NCBI GenBank assembly: GCA_028829895.1 | Contig: CM054177.1 | Location: 49,360,164 to 49,424,163 of the forward strand | Source of the DNA: Sinotaia quadrata | Taxonomy: Eukaryota > Mollusca > Gastropoda > Architaenioglossa > Viviparidae | Direction: 5' to 3' | DNA length: 64,000 bases | Part shown: in pieces, positions 1 to 13,000 of the stretch | Layout of the letters: each line of letters starts with the position of its first letter | Position numbering within the stretch: position 1 is the stretch's first letter | Made by a program: the position numbers and the translations under genes | The notes under the pieces: model-generated | Seen by the model: the letters and a program-made list of their open reading frames with translations, nothing else | Told to the model about the DNA's origin: nothing | The model's database searches: none

Positions 1-385
1 GTGAGACAGAGTAAGTGGTCACATCTTTAGAGAGAGTGTCACAAAGCTTCAATCTCTAAAGTGAGTCGAGTAAATGGTCACATCTTTAGTAGGAATGTCA
101 CAAAACTTCAATCTCTAAAGTGAGTCACAGAGTAAATGGTCACATCTTTAGTAAGAATGTCACAAAGCTTCAATCTCTAAAGTGAGTCACAGTGTAAATT
201 GTCACATCTTTAGTAGGAGTGTCACAACACTTCAATCTCTAAAGTGAGTCACAGAGTAAATTGTCACATGTTTAGTAGGAATGTCACAAAGTTTCAATCT
301 CTAAAGTGAGTCACATCTTTAGTAGGTGTATCACAAAGCTTCAATCTATAAAGTGAGTTGCACAGAATAAGTTGTTACAAATGCA
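1..385. repeat. Tandem array, about 60-62 base unit, open to the left
   Basis: Six to seven units, each starting AAAGTGAGTC and ending CTTCAATCTCTA. Every unit start reads like a 5' splice site (AA/GTGAGT). The array runs off the left edge, possibly up to the donor of an upstream gene 1 exon. Confidence 0.85.
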
Positions 386-810
386 GTAGCATTGCTTCTT
401 ATAGCACCCGTGTTCTTAGTCATTAGTTTACATTTTTGCTTGAGACTGCAAACCTAGCCCACTTTTAAGATGGCAGATCAATAAAAATAATTTTAGCAGT
501 AAAGTTTACTTTAATGAGAGATTCTGCTTAAATGTTTCTTTTGTACTTTGGGTCCAAGACTCCAATTTCTGTTTATCCATCTTATGTTAGAACATAAATG
601 GACTGAATTATATTTGGACCATAGAGGTTTAATTTGTTTGCAGCAATTATAAAATTAAAACTGAACTGATAGCATCAACAATTTGGTATCAGTGCTGATT
701 TTCAAATAAAAAAATAATGTAATGATAGCAGTAATTTTGTATCATTGCTGATTTTAAATTAGAAAGTGATCTGACAAAATATCAGTTTTCAATCCGGGTT
801 ATTTTGGGGA
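386..810. other. Gene 1 intron, nothing recognised
   Basis: AT-rich single-copy-looking sequence apart from two loosely similar stretches near 670 and 730. Confidence 0.5.
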
Positions 811-935
811 AGTATTTATCAGTTGGTTGTAAGCATGTGTGTTAGGACATATGATTTTTTTGCATGTTATTTAACAGTTGGTTGGAGACAAAATGTGTTT
901 CTGGACAGGTGAATGATTTTCTTGTTATTTATCAG
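811..935 (+). repeat. Tandem copies of exon a acceptor
   Basis: Sequences like TTATTTATCAG or TTATTTAACAG followed by TTGGTTGGAGACAAA occur twice before the real acceptor at 935. The second copy extends into exon-like sequence, sharing TGTTTCTGGACAGGTGAA-like bases with the exon. Confidence 0.7.
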
Positions 936-1047
936 GTACTTGGAGGCAAAGCGAGTTTCTGGACAGGTGAAGGTGCTGAGTGAACAGCTTCAGAAAGCTA
1001 AAGAGAAGCAAGAGAAGCAGGAAAAGTTAATCAATTCTTTAAACAAG
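936..1047 (+). CDS. Gene 1 exon a: coiled coil
   Basis: The acceptor is TTATTTATCAG and the donor is AAG/GTGAGA. One base completes the previous codon; the next 37 codons read YLEAKRVSGQVKVLSEQLQK and continue with KEKQEKQEK-type heptads. A degenerate copy of its acceptor and first about 35 bases lies just upstream (about 860-910). Confidence 0.75.
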
Positions 1048-4000
1048 GTGAGACAATCACCGTTTATTGGTGTCTTTCTTGCAGTCTAGATCTCTAGAAT
1101 TGGTTGCAAGAGAATTTCTCCCCTTGTCTTTCTTGGAATGTTGATCTGTAGAATTGGTCGAAAATGTGAAGTTGCAAGAGAAATTCCCTCACATCTTTCT
1201 TACAGATTAGATCTCTAGCAATTAGTCGAAAGACCATTTAATAAGCAGGATACATTAATCCTTTGATCATCATTTCTTACTGCTGTGATCATTTCTGGTT
1301 GATGAATGTAGATAACACAGGTTTCACCTTTTCTGTACACAAATTTTACAAGTAAAAAAAAAAAATTTGCTGATAACAGTAGAGAGCAAGAATGAAGAAT
1401 GAGTTTATGTAGGATATTTTTTTGAAATTTTGGTTTTGACACCACTTGTTAGCACTCTACAAGATTCCTGGAAAGATGTGGGGAAGAGAGGAGCCTAACT
1501 TGGATTTTTCAAGAGTTTAGTAATGGGCACTTGATATCATGATGAAAAACAATTAAATTGCTTTAAAAATATTCATCACTTTTCCCTGGTCATAGGAGTC
1601 AAAGGAAGATGTGAAAAATGAGATGCAGCAGATGCGTGGAGAGATAAATAAATTGATGGAAGACATTGAAGACAAAGAACAGAAAATTCAAAGTCTAGAA
1701 ACCCAGCTGCGTACAGCTAAGGACAGTGTTGATTCCAAGTAAGCTGATTGGTCATTTTCTTTTATATAGCTTATCACTTGGGATTTGTAGTTAGTACATG
1801 ACCATTTTTTTAAAATTAAGTGATTTATTTTAATGCATTATGGACCACTTATCAAGTATTCTTTGCTTTTGAGCTAGAAAACAATTTTGATGCATTGCTG
1901 ATATTGTACAATCATTATTGGCTAAAAAATAATTTTGATGCATTGCTGATATTGTACATTCATTATTGGCTAAAAAATAATTTTGATGCATTGCTGATAT
2001 TGTACATTCATTATTGGCTAGAAACTAATTTTGATGCAATGCTGATATTGTACAATCATTATTGGATTTGAACATGGAATATTACCTACAACAGTAAGAA
2101 TTTACCAGATAAATAAATAAAAGTTTAAAAGTTTGTAAACATGGAGAATTATTATTGATTTGTATTTCTATGTCAGAAATGAAATGGCAATAATAATATG
2201 ATTTCCATTTTCATTTCAGTTAGGCAAAAGGTTTAGAAATGTCTTAAACTCAACACAGAATGTTTAAATCAATAAAATTAAAATTGCACGTCCTGATACA
2301 GTCACTGTTAGTCTTTATTTATTCTGAAATTTATTGTTCAACTACATGCATGAATGATTTCCTTGGAATGAATTCAGTGTATTATTTAGTTGCTCTGTAT
2401 CCATTGTTTCAGCATCTGTTACACTTCTAAGGAACCAGTAAATGAAAGATATTGTTTTGGTTCTGTAAGATAAGTTGATTTCTACCTATGTAATTTAAAG
2501 AAAAAAATTGATTTACCAAAAATAGAGCACCTGTTTTAAGAATTATTCAGATAAAGTACTTGCTTTAAAATCCAAATGTAACTGAAAAGTATGCTTTTGT
2601 CAGCATTAAGGTACAAATTAGATAATTACACTTTTATATTGTTCTCTCCAAACATGGCTGTTTCAAGATGGATAATTTGATTTAGATTTAGGTACCTTAT
2701 AGATTGTCATATCCTTATATAAAATATTATTTGGATAAAATTATTTTGGAAAGCTGAAGATAGGATATTTTTTATTTGATTTTAGTTTTATTGTAAGCCA
2801 GTAGGATTGCTATCTAGATGCAAGAAAGAAAGAAAAATATATGTAATATCATGTCGCCTCTGTAATGACAGAACATTTAATTTTAGCCTGGATTGGGTTG
2901 CTAAAAGGAAATTACTGATCTAAAAATTTGTAATGTGTTTAATTTCTGCTGTAGGGACCATATTATGGACTACTATAGTCTGTTTTGAATTTCTGCTGTA
3001 GGTACAGTCTCTGGCTACACTATGTTTGATTTCTACTGTAAGGACCATAGAGTGAATAACTATAGTTTGTGTTTGATTTCTGCTGTAGGGACCATACAGT
3101 CTCTGGCTACAGTATGATTTTAGCTGTAAGGACCTTACAGTGAATGACTATTGTTTGTTGATTTCTGCTGTGGGGACCATACTATCACTGACTATAGCTT
3201 ATTTGATTTCTGCTGTAGAAATCATACATTGGATGACTATTGTTTGTGTTTGATTTCTGCTATAGGGATCATACTGTCAGTGACTTGAAGAAACTAGTGG
3301 CAGATCTAGAACAGCAAAATGCTTTATTAAAAGGCAACCTGGAGCAGAAACAATTGGAATTGCTTTCATCGAGCAGTGACCATCCTAACTCGTAAGTTTG
3401 ATAGAATTTGTATCTAGCACTGACCTCCTTCACTTTTATTTAAGTTTGGCAGACTTGTCATTGAGCAGAGGCCATCTTAACTCATATGTTTGACAGACTT
3501 TTCATCAAACAGTGACTGTTATGTCTTAATAAACTGTCTAAAAAAATATGTTATGTAATACTTTTTCTGCCCTATCTGCACACGGTAAAACAAGATCACA
3601 TACACTTAGCCTGTCTTCACATCATTTATAGCAATGTCATGTGAAACAACAATGCAAAGTGTCTGCTTCCATGAATGTTACAGAATTCAGTGAAAGCACT
3701 AGTGAACTAGAAGATATTGTTGTTTTAGCTGCATTGGCTGAAAACAGGTGACCACAGATAAAAACAGAGGAAAAAGATCTTGTTGGGTCAGAGGATGGAT
3801 CTCACACAGAGTTCAATACAGTACATTTTGCACAACCTCCTTTTTCTTCATTCTTTATCACTTCTAAATCTAAATCTGCTTATGCATTTCACCACCCTCT
3901 TGTCTTGCCTTCACATTTTGACTGTCATAGAAAATGAAAACAATTTTTAAACCATAAAACATCACATAAGACATGTCAAAGAGATATTTTCCTAAGACAT

Positions 4001-7000
4001 TTATCTGCGATATGATAAGATATGTCTCATATAATAGCCTTATAAGACAAATGTCTTAACATGTGTAGAGGCCTTAAGTTTTTTGTCAGAATTTTCATCT
4101 AGATTAAGTTGATAGACTTTTCATCTAATAGTGACAATTCCAACTCATAAGTTTGGCAGACTCTCATTTAGCAATGACCGACCTAATGTGTAAGTTTACA
4201 GACTTTTTTAAGCTCACTTGTTAATAACAATTAAAGCATTGTAGAAAGAGAGAGTGCTCATCTTTAGGGTTTAACACACTTTTCAGTCAAAAAGTCGTCA
4301 TTTGTATTAAAATAATTTCATTAATTTTTTAGTTGTTTAGTTTTATTTTCATTGTTTCATTTACCTTTTTCTTTTAAATTATCTATGTTTATCTGTTATT
4401 TATCTGATAGACTGCATCCCTGTCTTTCTGGTACCCATCAATATTTTTTAAGTAATTACATATTAGAACTCTGGCCATCTGTCCAATTCTTTTCTGTAAC
4501 CCCATCTGGTAACCATTCCCACATTCTTTATTTCTATAAGCTTTGTGTGTTTCAGTATCAGTGCCATGTTGTGTATTTTCTGTTTCTGTTTTTCAGTGCT
4601 GCTAAAGTTGGTGAGAGTGAGTATTTATGATCATACATTAATGAGTTTGTTCACTGTTATACTAAAGTTTACTGTTATATCACATATTACACCCCTTTTT
4701 ACTGATTGAGTAGTTTCTAGTTTTGACTTCACGAATTAGATTTTTTTTTAAAGTTTATTTATTTATTCTTTATTTTAAAAAAATCATATGTCACACCTAT
4801 AACTTCAATCATTCTTGTTTCATATCACATAACTTTCGTTAAAAAAATTTATGAAAATACATTTATTTAAATTTAAGTCCTCATTCTTTATCTCTAAATA
4901 TACAATAAGTATTAATTGCTAAATAGAAAAATTAATGCTAACTTTTTTATCATTTAAAAATGTGTTTTTAACCATTTTGTGTCTTTAAAGATCAAATTCA
5001 TTAAGTGAAAATGAATGTTGTTTTAAAGTGTGGATAAAACTTTGAAAATAGTTTTGTATTGTTTGATATTTTATTACTGTTTTAAATTTTTGGAACTGTT
5101 AAATTAAATAATGTATTTATATAGAATTTAGAATTTTTACTAATACTGTTAAACTTTTCAAGAACTGCTGCTAACACACTTAATTTTATGTAGAATCACT
5201 GAAAGAGGAATTAGAAGAGGCGGTTAAAAGCAAACAAGTAAGTGATTTGACTTCATGACCTTCCAGAAAAGCCTTGTGAAACTGCTTTCAAGTTTTTTTT
5301 TATGTAGTTCATTTTCTAAATCAATTTTGTTTGCTGTTTGGGATTGCATTTTAAAACTAGAATGTCTGTGTGTGCATGTGCATGCCTGTATGTAGGAGAT
5401 TTTCCTTTTTTAATGATTGGCACATATTTAAAATTAATTTACTGTGTGTACAATTATAAAAGTTATCTTTTATGAAATAGCAAGTGTTTACAAGTAGTTT
5501 TACTTTTCCATAGATTGCAATTGGAAAACACAAATCATGGTTTGCAATGGAAAGCACAAATCTTGGTTTACAGACAGATTAAAAGTAAAAATATGTAAAT
5601 ACATTAACACCAGGTACATTTCAGACAGTTGAAACAATGTTAAACATATTAATAAAATGTGAATTTCTTAGTAATTGAACTATTCAAAATGATCATATTC
5701 AGTCACGCATAGTTATGGTCAAAAGTGGTCTTCAATAAAGTTGATATAAGACTCAGTTCTTCAGTCCTTAATATTAGTAAACATAACATTTCTAAAATGT
5801 GGTCTATATTAAACAAAATCTTAACTATTAATATAAACAACAACCTAATTCAGACAAGGAATGCATGTATACATCTTTCAATAGAGGACCAGTAATGAAG
5901 ATATTAGCACTTTTTCAGCACAGTTTGACATATAAATGAAAGTTTTCCAAAATGTGAACAATGAATTGCTTTTTTTATAGTCAAGCTAATTAAAGTGATT
6001 AAAGTTAATCCCCTATGCAAATGGCTGCATCCACAAGCATAGTATGATGATTTTACTATTATTTTTTAATGAGTATGATGTTTTGCTGTTATTTTTGAAT
6101 AAGAATTAAACTGGGATTTTTTATTGATCAAAACTTCTCTTCAATCTGTGTATTGAAAGATGGCTTCCTATGTCTGTAGCTGTTTTATTTTGAAATGACG
6201 GGTAATGATGATCTAAGATGTAGTGGTGAAATAAAGAATGAGAAAACTATGAAACTGATGGCTGAAAGAATATAACTTTTTGTACAAGAAGTTCAAGCTC
6301 CAGTGTGATGCTGAAGATGTGTATACTTAATGTGGATGCAACTTACTATTAATGTACTTGAGCATTGTAAAGACACCAACTATCAAAGTGTCAAAATTTC
6401 AAAATAGTTCTGAGAATGAACCAGTTAAAGAAAAAATACAAGTATATTAAAGTATAATAAAATTTACATTATGCCCAAAACATTGGGGAAAACTATTTTA
6501 ATACCATTTTAAAGTAAAAATAAAATCAATGTATGTTTATTATGTGGTATGTGTTTTAAAAACAAATTACCCAGGTTTAAATAATTCAGTTAATCATGTT
6601 AGCATATCTTATTGGGGTAAACAGTTATGTTGTTGTTGTAACACATTCGACTGAGATTGATTTTTTGCTGGGGGGTTGGGGGATGGCAGGTTAGAAGAGA
6701 GTGGGATTAAATTGACTCTTGCTTTTCTTTTTAGTCATGTCACTGTGTATGCTTTCATTTTCCAGCTTGGTGGTTGCTGTTGGAATCTCTTTGGATCTCA
6801 TTAGCTCTGTTGACCATGTTTGTCTTGGTATTCATTGTTGGAATCATGTTCCTTCACTTCTTTCAGCCTTTGATATTTATTGTCTTTGGTTATAAAATTC
6901 AGTTTTCATTAAGGTTAGTTTATCTGTTATTGGAAAGCAATTGTGTTCTGTGGCAGTAGTAATTCTCATACTGGTCAATATCAGTTTTGACTGCTTTAGT

Positions 7001-10000
7001 AATACTAATAGTTATGATACTTTAGTCAATAGCAGTTTTGACTGCTGTTATGATACTAGTTATATCTGTTTTACTGCTCTTAGTAATAGTTATGATACTT
7101 GAGTCAGTATCAGTTTTGACTACTGTTACAATACTAGTTATATCTGTTTTGACTGCTGTTATGATACTAGTTATATCTGTTTTGACTGCTGTTATGATAC
7201 TAGTTATATCTGTTTTGACTGCTGTTATGATACTAGTTATATCTGTTTTGACTGCTGTTATGATACTAGTTATATCTATTTTGATTGCTGTTAGCTACAG
7301 TTATGATGTTTTTGACTGCTGTTATAACTGTTATGATACTAGTTATATCAATTTTAACGCTATTAGTGACAGTTTTGATACTAGTTATATCTGTTTTATT
7401 GCTGTTAGTAATAGTTATGAAACTAGTTATATCCGTCTGCTGCTCCCGTATAAGTATGACACCCAGTTGGTGTGGAATGAGCAACATTTTTTGTTAATTT
7501 TGAATTGTCTCCTTTGTTGATTTCTTATTATCCGTTCCACATTTGTTTGATGTGGGAATGTACATGATACTCTTACTAGTCTAGGAAGTATTTTTCCAAC
7601 CATATAACCAGAGCCTGTAATCACACCTGAGCTATAGATCTCCTAATAGTTGGCTGTGTCCTACTTTATATTAACAATCAAAATGGAATTATTGTTACTG
7701 TCAATTCAGGTGGATGAACTGACCAGTGTTGAAGCAGGAAAACCAAGCATTTCATATCACACAAGGACAGTCAGTGACCATTCAAAATCTGTAACAGAAG
7801 AAGAATGCATGCCAAATTTGCATGCCACACTACCAAAATACCCCTCCAAACCACATTCTGTTGCCCAGTTTATTCAAGGAAACCATATTCATTCCACATC
7901 AAGTCTTTGCACAAAATCCTTTGATCACAGTGTCTTTCACAAAGAAAAAAATCTTCCCAGAATCCAAACAAGTATAAAGCACCTACCAGTGGCATCACAC
8001 AGTGCTGGGATTGCAATATCCAGTCTGTCAATTTCTAAGCCAGCTGACCAAAACAAACACAGAACTCGGCATCTGCCATTGGTCAGAGTAGCAGGCATGG
8101 ATAACTCTCAAGTCTTGACACATGGGTCTCCTTCAGAGAAGTCTGTTCCTACTTCCATTAGTCTTTCAGAAATGGCTTTGCATTTACCTGAAAACAAGGA
8201 CACGCAAATGTGCAACATTTCTTTGGCACAGGGCAATGAAGAAGCACAATTGAAAGTATCTGCTAAAGATGAAGTGCATTCTTTTGGTGATCTTTTGATT
8301 GAGAGTGATGATGGCAGTAAAGGACATGGCACTTCATTAACTAGCAATGGTTTTATGAAGGCAGAATCTTTGCATTCTGAAAACATTCCACCTGATTTTG
8401 AGCCTCAGTTAGCAGGTGAGGTCATTTTGGTGAAATCACAGTCTTCAAGTGGACAAGATTTAGAAGGATCACCCTTATTAAGTGGACTTGAAATGGGGTT
8501 GTCACAAAGAATGCATGAATTACAGCCATTAAATAGTTTTCAATCAGATGTTTCAGATATTAGAGATGACAGAGAAGAACTCTGGTCAGTAAGCCGTCTT
8601 AAATTGGGAATGTCATCCAGAAGATTAAAGAAAGAATTGACCTTTGATGACCTTGATTTGTCACCAAAAGTATACAAGGAGGAAGAGTCACAGTCACCAA
8701 GGGTTCACAAAAAAGAATTACAGTCTTTAAGTGGACTAAAAGCGGATCTGTCATATGATGGACCCAAAAGACCGCATTCACCAAAGGTGCTTGGTTTAGG
8801 GATTTCACCAAACAAGCGTGAAAGAGCGATATCACAGTTACCAAATATTTCTGCAAGTTCATCATTGTCACCAAGAGAACTTGTCAAACTGGACTCTGAT
8901 AAGGATGTGTTTGAATGCTGCATTGCAGATGATTCTGACAAAGTATCATTACAAGTTATAACCCAAACTAAACATATGCAGGGTGCTAGTGAAACATGTG
9001 GATCCCACTCTGATGATTACTTGATGAATAAAATCAGGCTTGAAAGTCATAGTCAGCAAACAGAAGGTAGTCAAGACTTTAGTAAAGATGGTGATATTGA
9101 GCTGTGTCAAAATAAAAATAGTCCCTATAACAGAGAATCAGATACAAATAACAGTACCACCCTTGCACAGTATTCAGATCCTTTCAGTGCACTGTTAGAT
9201 AATGCACAAGAAGTTGTAGAATCATTTCCCAGTCCAAACTCTTCCAGTACAGAGGGAGAAGAATCTCATAAAGAACTCACCTTCTATGGCATAAAAATAA
9301 ACTCAGAGAACTCCCATGATTTTATGAATACAGAGAACTCCCTTGATTTTATGAATACAGAGAACTCCCTTGATTTTACAAATACAGGGAGTGCTCTTGA
9401 TTTGACAGATACAGAGAACTTTGATTTTACAGCCATTCCCAAGAAGAACATTGTGATACCTTTGTCCAATGTACAGGTGTCCACTAGTGAAATTGACCAG
9501 CTCTACCAGGTATGCAGTGGCTGAGCCACTTCCCATCTTGATTCCCTTATTACTGCTGCCTTGCTTGTCTTGCCATAGCACTTAGTAAGCCAGCATGTCT
9601 GATACCACCCACAGTTCATTCAGCATTTAAAAATAATCTTTTTATCTATTGTAGATAGTGTGCATTTCAAGGATAATTGCTTTTATGTATTCAACAAAAT
9701 ATATGTGCATATCAATAACTGTCATTCTTTTGCCTTCTATAAGAGACTCACAGTAGAAACATCATTAAATAAAAATTAATTGCTTTCTAAAAAAAAGGTT
9801 TAATGCATAGTTTTGAATAAGTAGTTTTGAATCTATTATTAATATTTTTCTGTCAAGGTTACTAGAGCTTATTTTAGCTGCTTGAGCATGTGCACTATTA
9901 AAATTATTGGTAATTAAAGATATTTAATTCAGTTATAAAGTGATATTTCTATCATATCAAAATTTCCTTAATTAAATATAATAAACTGCAGAATTAACAA

Positions 10001-13000
10001 ACACTAACCCTTGCCAATATGAGCTTAGGTGTAAGGAGCTGCAAGTAGGCAAAATATGTTTAACTTCTCTCTTTAACTTGCATCGGCTTTGTATTATTGC
10101 ATATTTTGGTCAATCCTGCCAAGGTATGTTAATCAGCCCTCTAGCCGTATATTGGCAGAAAATTTGTCCTAGAGCAAATTGTTTTGTCAGTCTTGTCAAG
10201 TCCTTCCTAGGTATGTTAATCAGCCCTCTAGCCGTATACTGGCAGAAAATTTGTCCTAGAGCAAATTGTTTTGTCAGTCTTGTCAAGTCCTTCCTAGGTA
10301 TGTTAATCATCCTGTTAGCCTTAAACTATCAAAGGTTTTCTCCTTTCTCAGAAAATGTTTGTCAGTTTGTCAGTCCTGTCATGACTTCCCTGAGTATGTT
10401 ATCAGCCCTTTAGTCTTAAACTGACAAATATTTTCTCCCTTCTCAAAGACATTGTTTACCACTTTGGTAATCCTGTTAAGTCTTTCCTTGTCTTTTGACA
10501 AACAGTTTAGTCTTAAACTGACAAATATTTTCTCCATTCTCAAAGACATTGTTTGCCACTTTGTTAATCCTGTAAAGTTTTTCCTTGTATTTTGATCAGC
10601 ATTAAACTGACATATTTTCCCAATTCTCACAAATACATTGTTTGCCACTTTGTTAATCCTGTAAAGATTTTCCTTGCATTTTGATCAGCATTAAGCTGAC
10701 ATATATTTTCCCAATTCTCACAAATACATTGTTTGCCACTTTGTTAATCCTGTTAAGTTTTTCTTCATATATTGATCAGCAGTGTAATCTTGAACTATTG
10801 AAGGATTTCTCCAAGGTGAGTTTGTCATTTCTGCCAAGTTCTTTTTAGGTCAGGGTCAGGTACTTTACACAAAATTAGCAAAGTAATAGAAATTAATGAA
10901 TCAGCAATTATCTTAATGGTACTCTAGTAATGAAGATAGAATCATTTCTCATATAAACAACATCATTATTGTTAGCAGGAACTCATGAATCAATAAGTAT
11001 GTTAATGGCACTATAGAAATAGATTAACTTCTTCCATAACTTCCATTATGTCTTTAATATTAACTTTGATCATTAATTCAGTTTATTTTAATAACCTAGA
11101 GATAAGATAAGGCATGTAAATATGTAAATGTCCATGTAATAAAATATCATTGTATAAATAAGACTAATTAATATTGGTGCTAATGATGGCATCATCTGGA
11201 GTCTGATGATGTTGATGACATTAAATTTTTATTGTTAAAATAATTATGGTATTAGTAATAGCACTGTGAAAAGTATTTGCTGCAAATCTCTCACTGCCTC
11301 TGTATCTTATTTTATGACTGTTTTTTTTTAAATAGCTGCCAAACTCTTTATCATAATTTTCTTTTAAGAGAAAACATGAGAAAAGAAATAAATTACATAA
11401 ATTGATTTTTATTAGTTTCTGAAATACAATGTTCAACTGTGTATTCAAAACAAAAATCAACCACAATGGAGATACATATTTTACACACACTCCAGTGAAT
11501 TCATAAATGAATTGTAGCTTTGCATATTTGATTAACAACGATGCCAAAATAACAGTAGGTAATTAATTATAGAGTCATGCAAAAAAATGTTTTAATTAAA
11601 AATTCTCACAGACTGAAATATTGACATTTAAGACTGATGTTTTCTGTAAGCATTATTTCTAGAAATGTCTTCAATTTTTGTACCTTAAGTGTATATAATT
11701 ATTCATCTATATGACATGGGGTGGGTGTGTTAAAAAATGTTTTATACTAAGCTTGCATGTGCAAACAATTTTATATTTGCTTTTATAATTTTTTTTGTAT
11801 ACACTCTAATTTTTTGTAGTGTGTAGTTTTGTTACTATTATTTTATGAAGACTGTGTTGTGTACTAATATAAGTTTATAAAGTTTTATTTTGTTTTAAAT
11901 TTGAACATTAATTTTATTTTAAGGAACAGATCACAGTTTTTAGATAGCTTATCCACAGTTTTTAAGTTCAGATTTAAATTGCATTAACACTTATCAAAAC
12001 AAAACAAAATAAGAGCAAAAATCACACACACACACACCCCTCATTTATTAAGATTATAATTATATAAAGGCTCATTTAGATCATAAATTTGAAATATGTA
12101 CCCTTGTTTTTCTTAATAAATCTACACTTGTTTCAGTGGTGGAGACAAAGGATGGCTTTCTGTCTCCATCAGTCCCCTCTCCAAACCATCCCAAATAAAA
12201 TTACATTCTAAATAAAACTGTGCTTGCTATGCAACTTCAAGACAAGTCCCTTAGCCCTCTATTCCAATCATATTGTCACCCCTAAGACCTTTCTAAATAG
12301 AAATTCTAGAGTCTCAAGTGTTTAGCACTCTTAATTCATTCATGAAAACTTGAACATAAATAGGAAAAGTGATAAATGAAAATTTATTTTCTATAAGACT
12401 TAATAGAAATCAAATTAATTTATTCCCAAGGTCCAGAAAGCTGCATCAAAATTAAGTAAAAAGTAATAAAACACAAAGCTAAATAAGATTTATTAAATAT
12501 ATATATAATTATCAGTCATATTGAACACATGATATATTATGTATGCACATATACTGATTGTTACATTGTATTTGCTTTTCAATCTACACACACTCAGGAA
12601 ATGTCAACCATATGTGTTGATCTGATTCTAGTAATTTGTGTTGCACTGAGAAGGGTTGTCTTATAAAACTCCCTAATTTTTTTCTCTATTCTTGATAATT
12701 GTCCAGACAGTCAGTCAATCGTACTAAACCTAATGCTGTGGCCATTTCATGCTGATGCTTTCCAGAGTCAAGACACTTCTAAACTTCTAATTTAATTTCG
12801 AGTCACAAACTCTTCATTTGCCACTCTCTTTGCCTGTCTGATTTACATGGGAATAAACTCACATAAAACAGAGAGTATCTACATGTATATAAATGAGGTT
12901 TTGATGTCAAATGGCACTATTTGCAATAGATTGTCATCAGTGTGCAGGTTGGGTACGCATGTGCATGCTAGCCTGAGTGTACGTTTACAGCGAAGGGAGT

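Larger units (their letters stand above)
4217..6957. other. Gene 1 introns around exons d and e, nothing recognised
   Basis: Apart from the two small exons, this is AT-rich unique-looking sequence. A G-rich spot lies at 6668-6690. Confidence 0.45.

Noticed and set aside
7038..7520. 160-codon Val/Leu/Ile-rich open frame resembling a membrane protein
   Set aside because: It lies over a 30-33 base tandem repeat; the hydrophobic pattern repeats with the DNA unit and there is no splice or start context.
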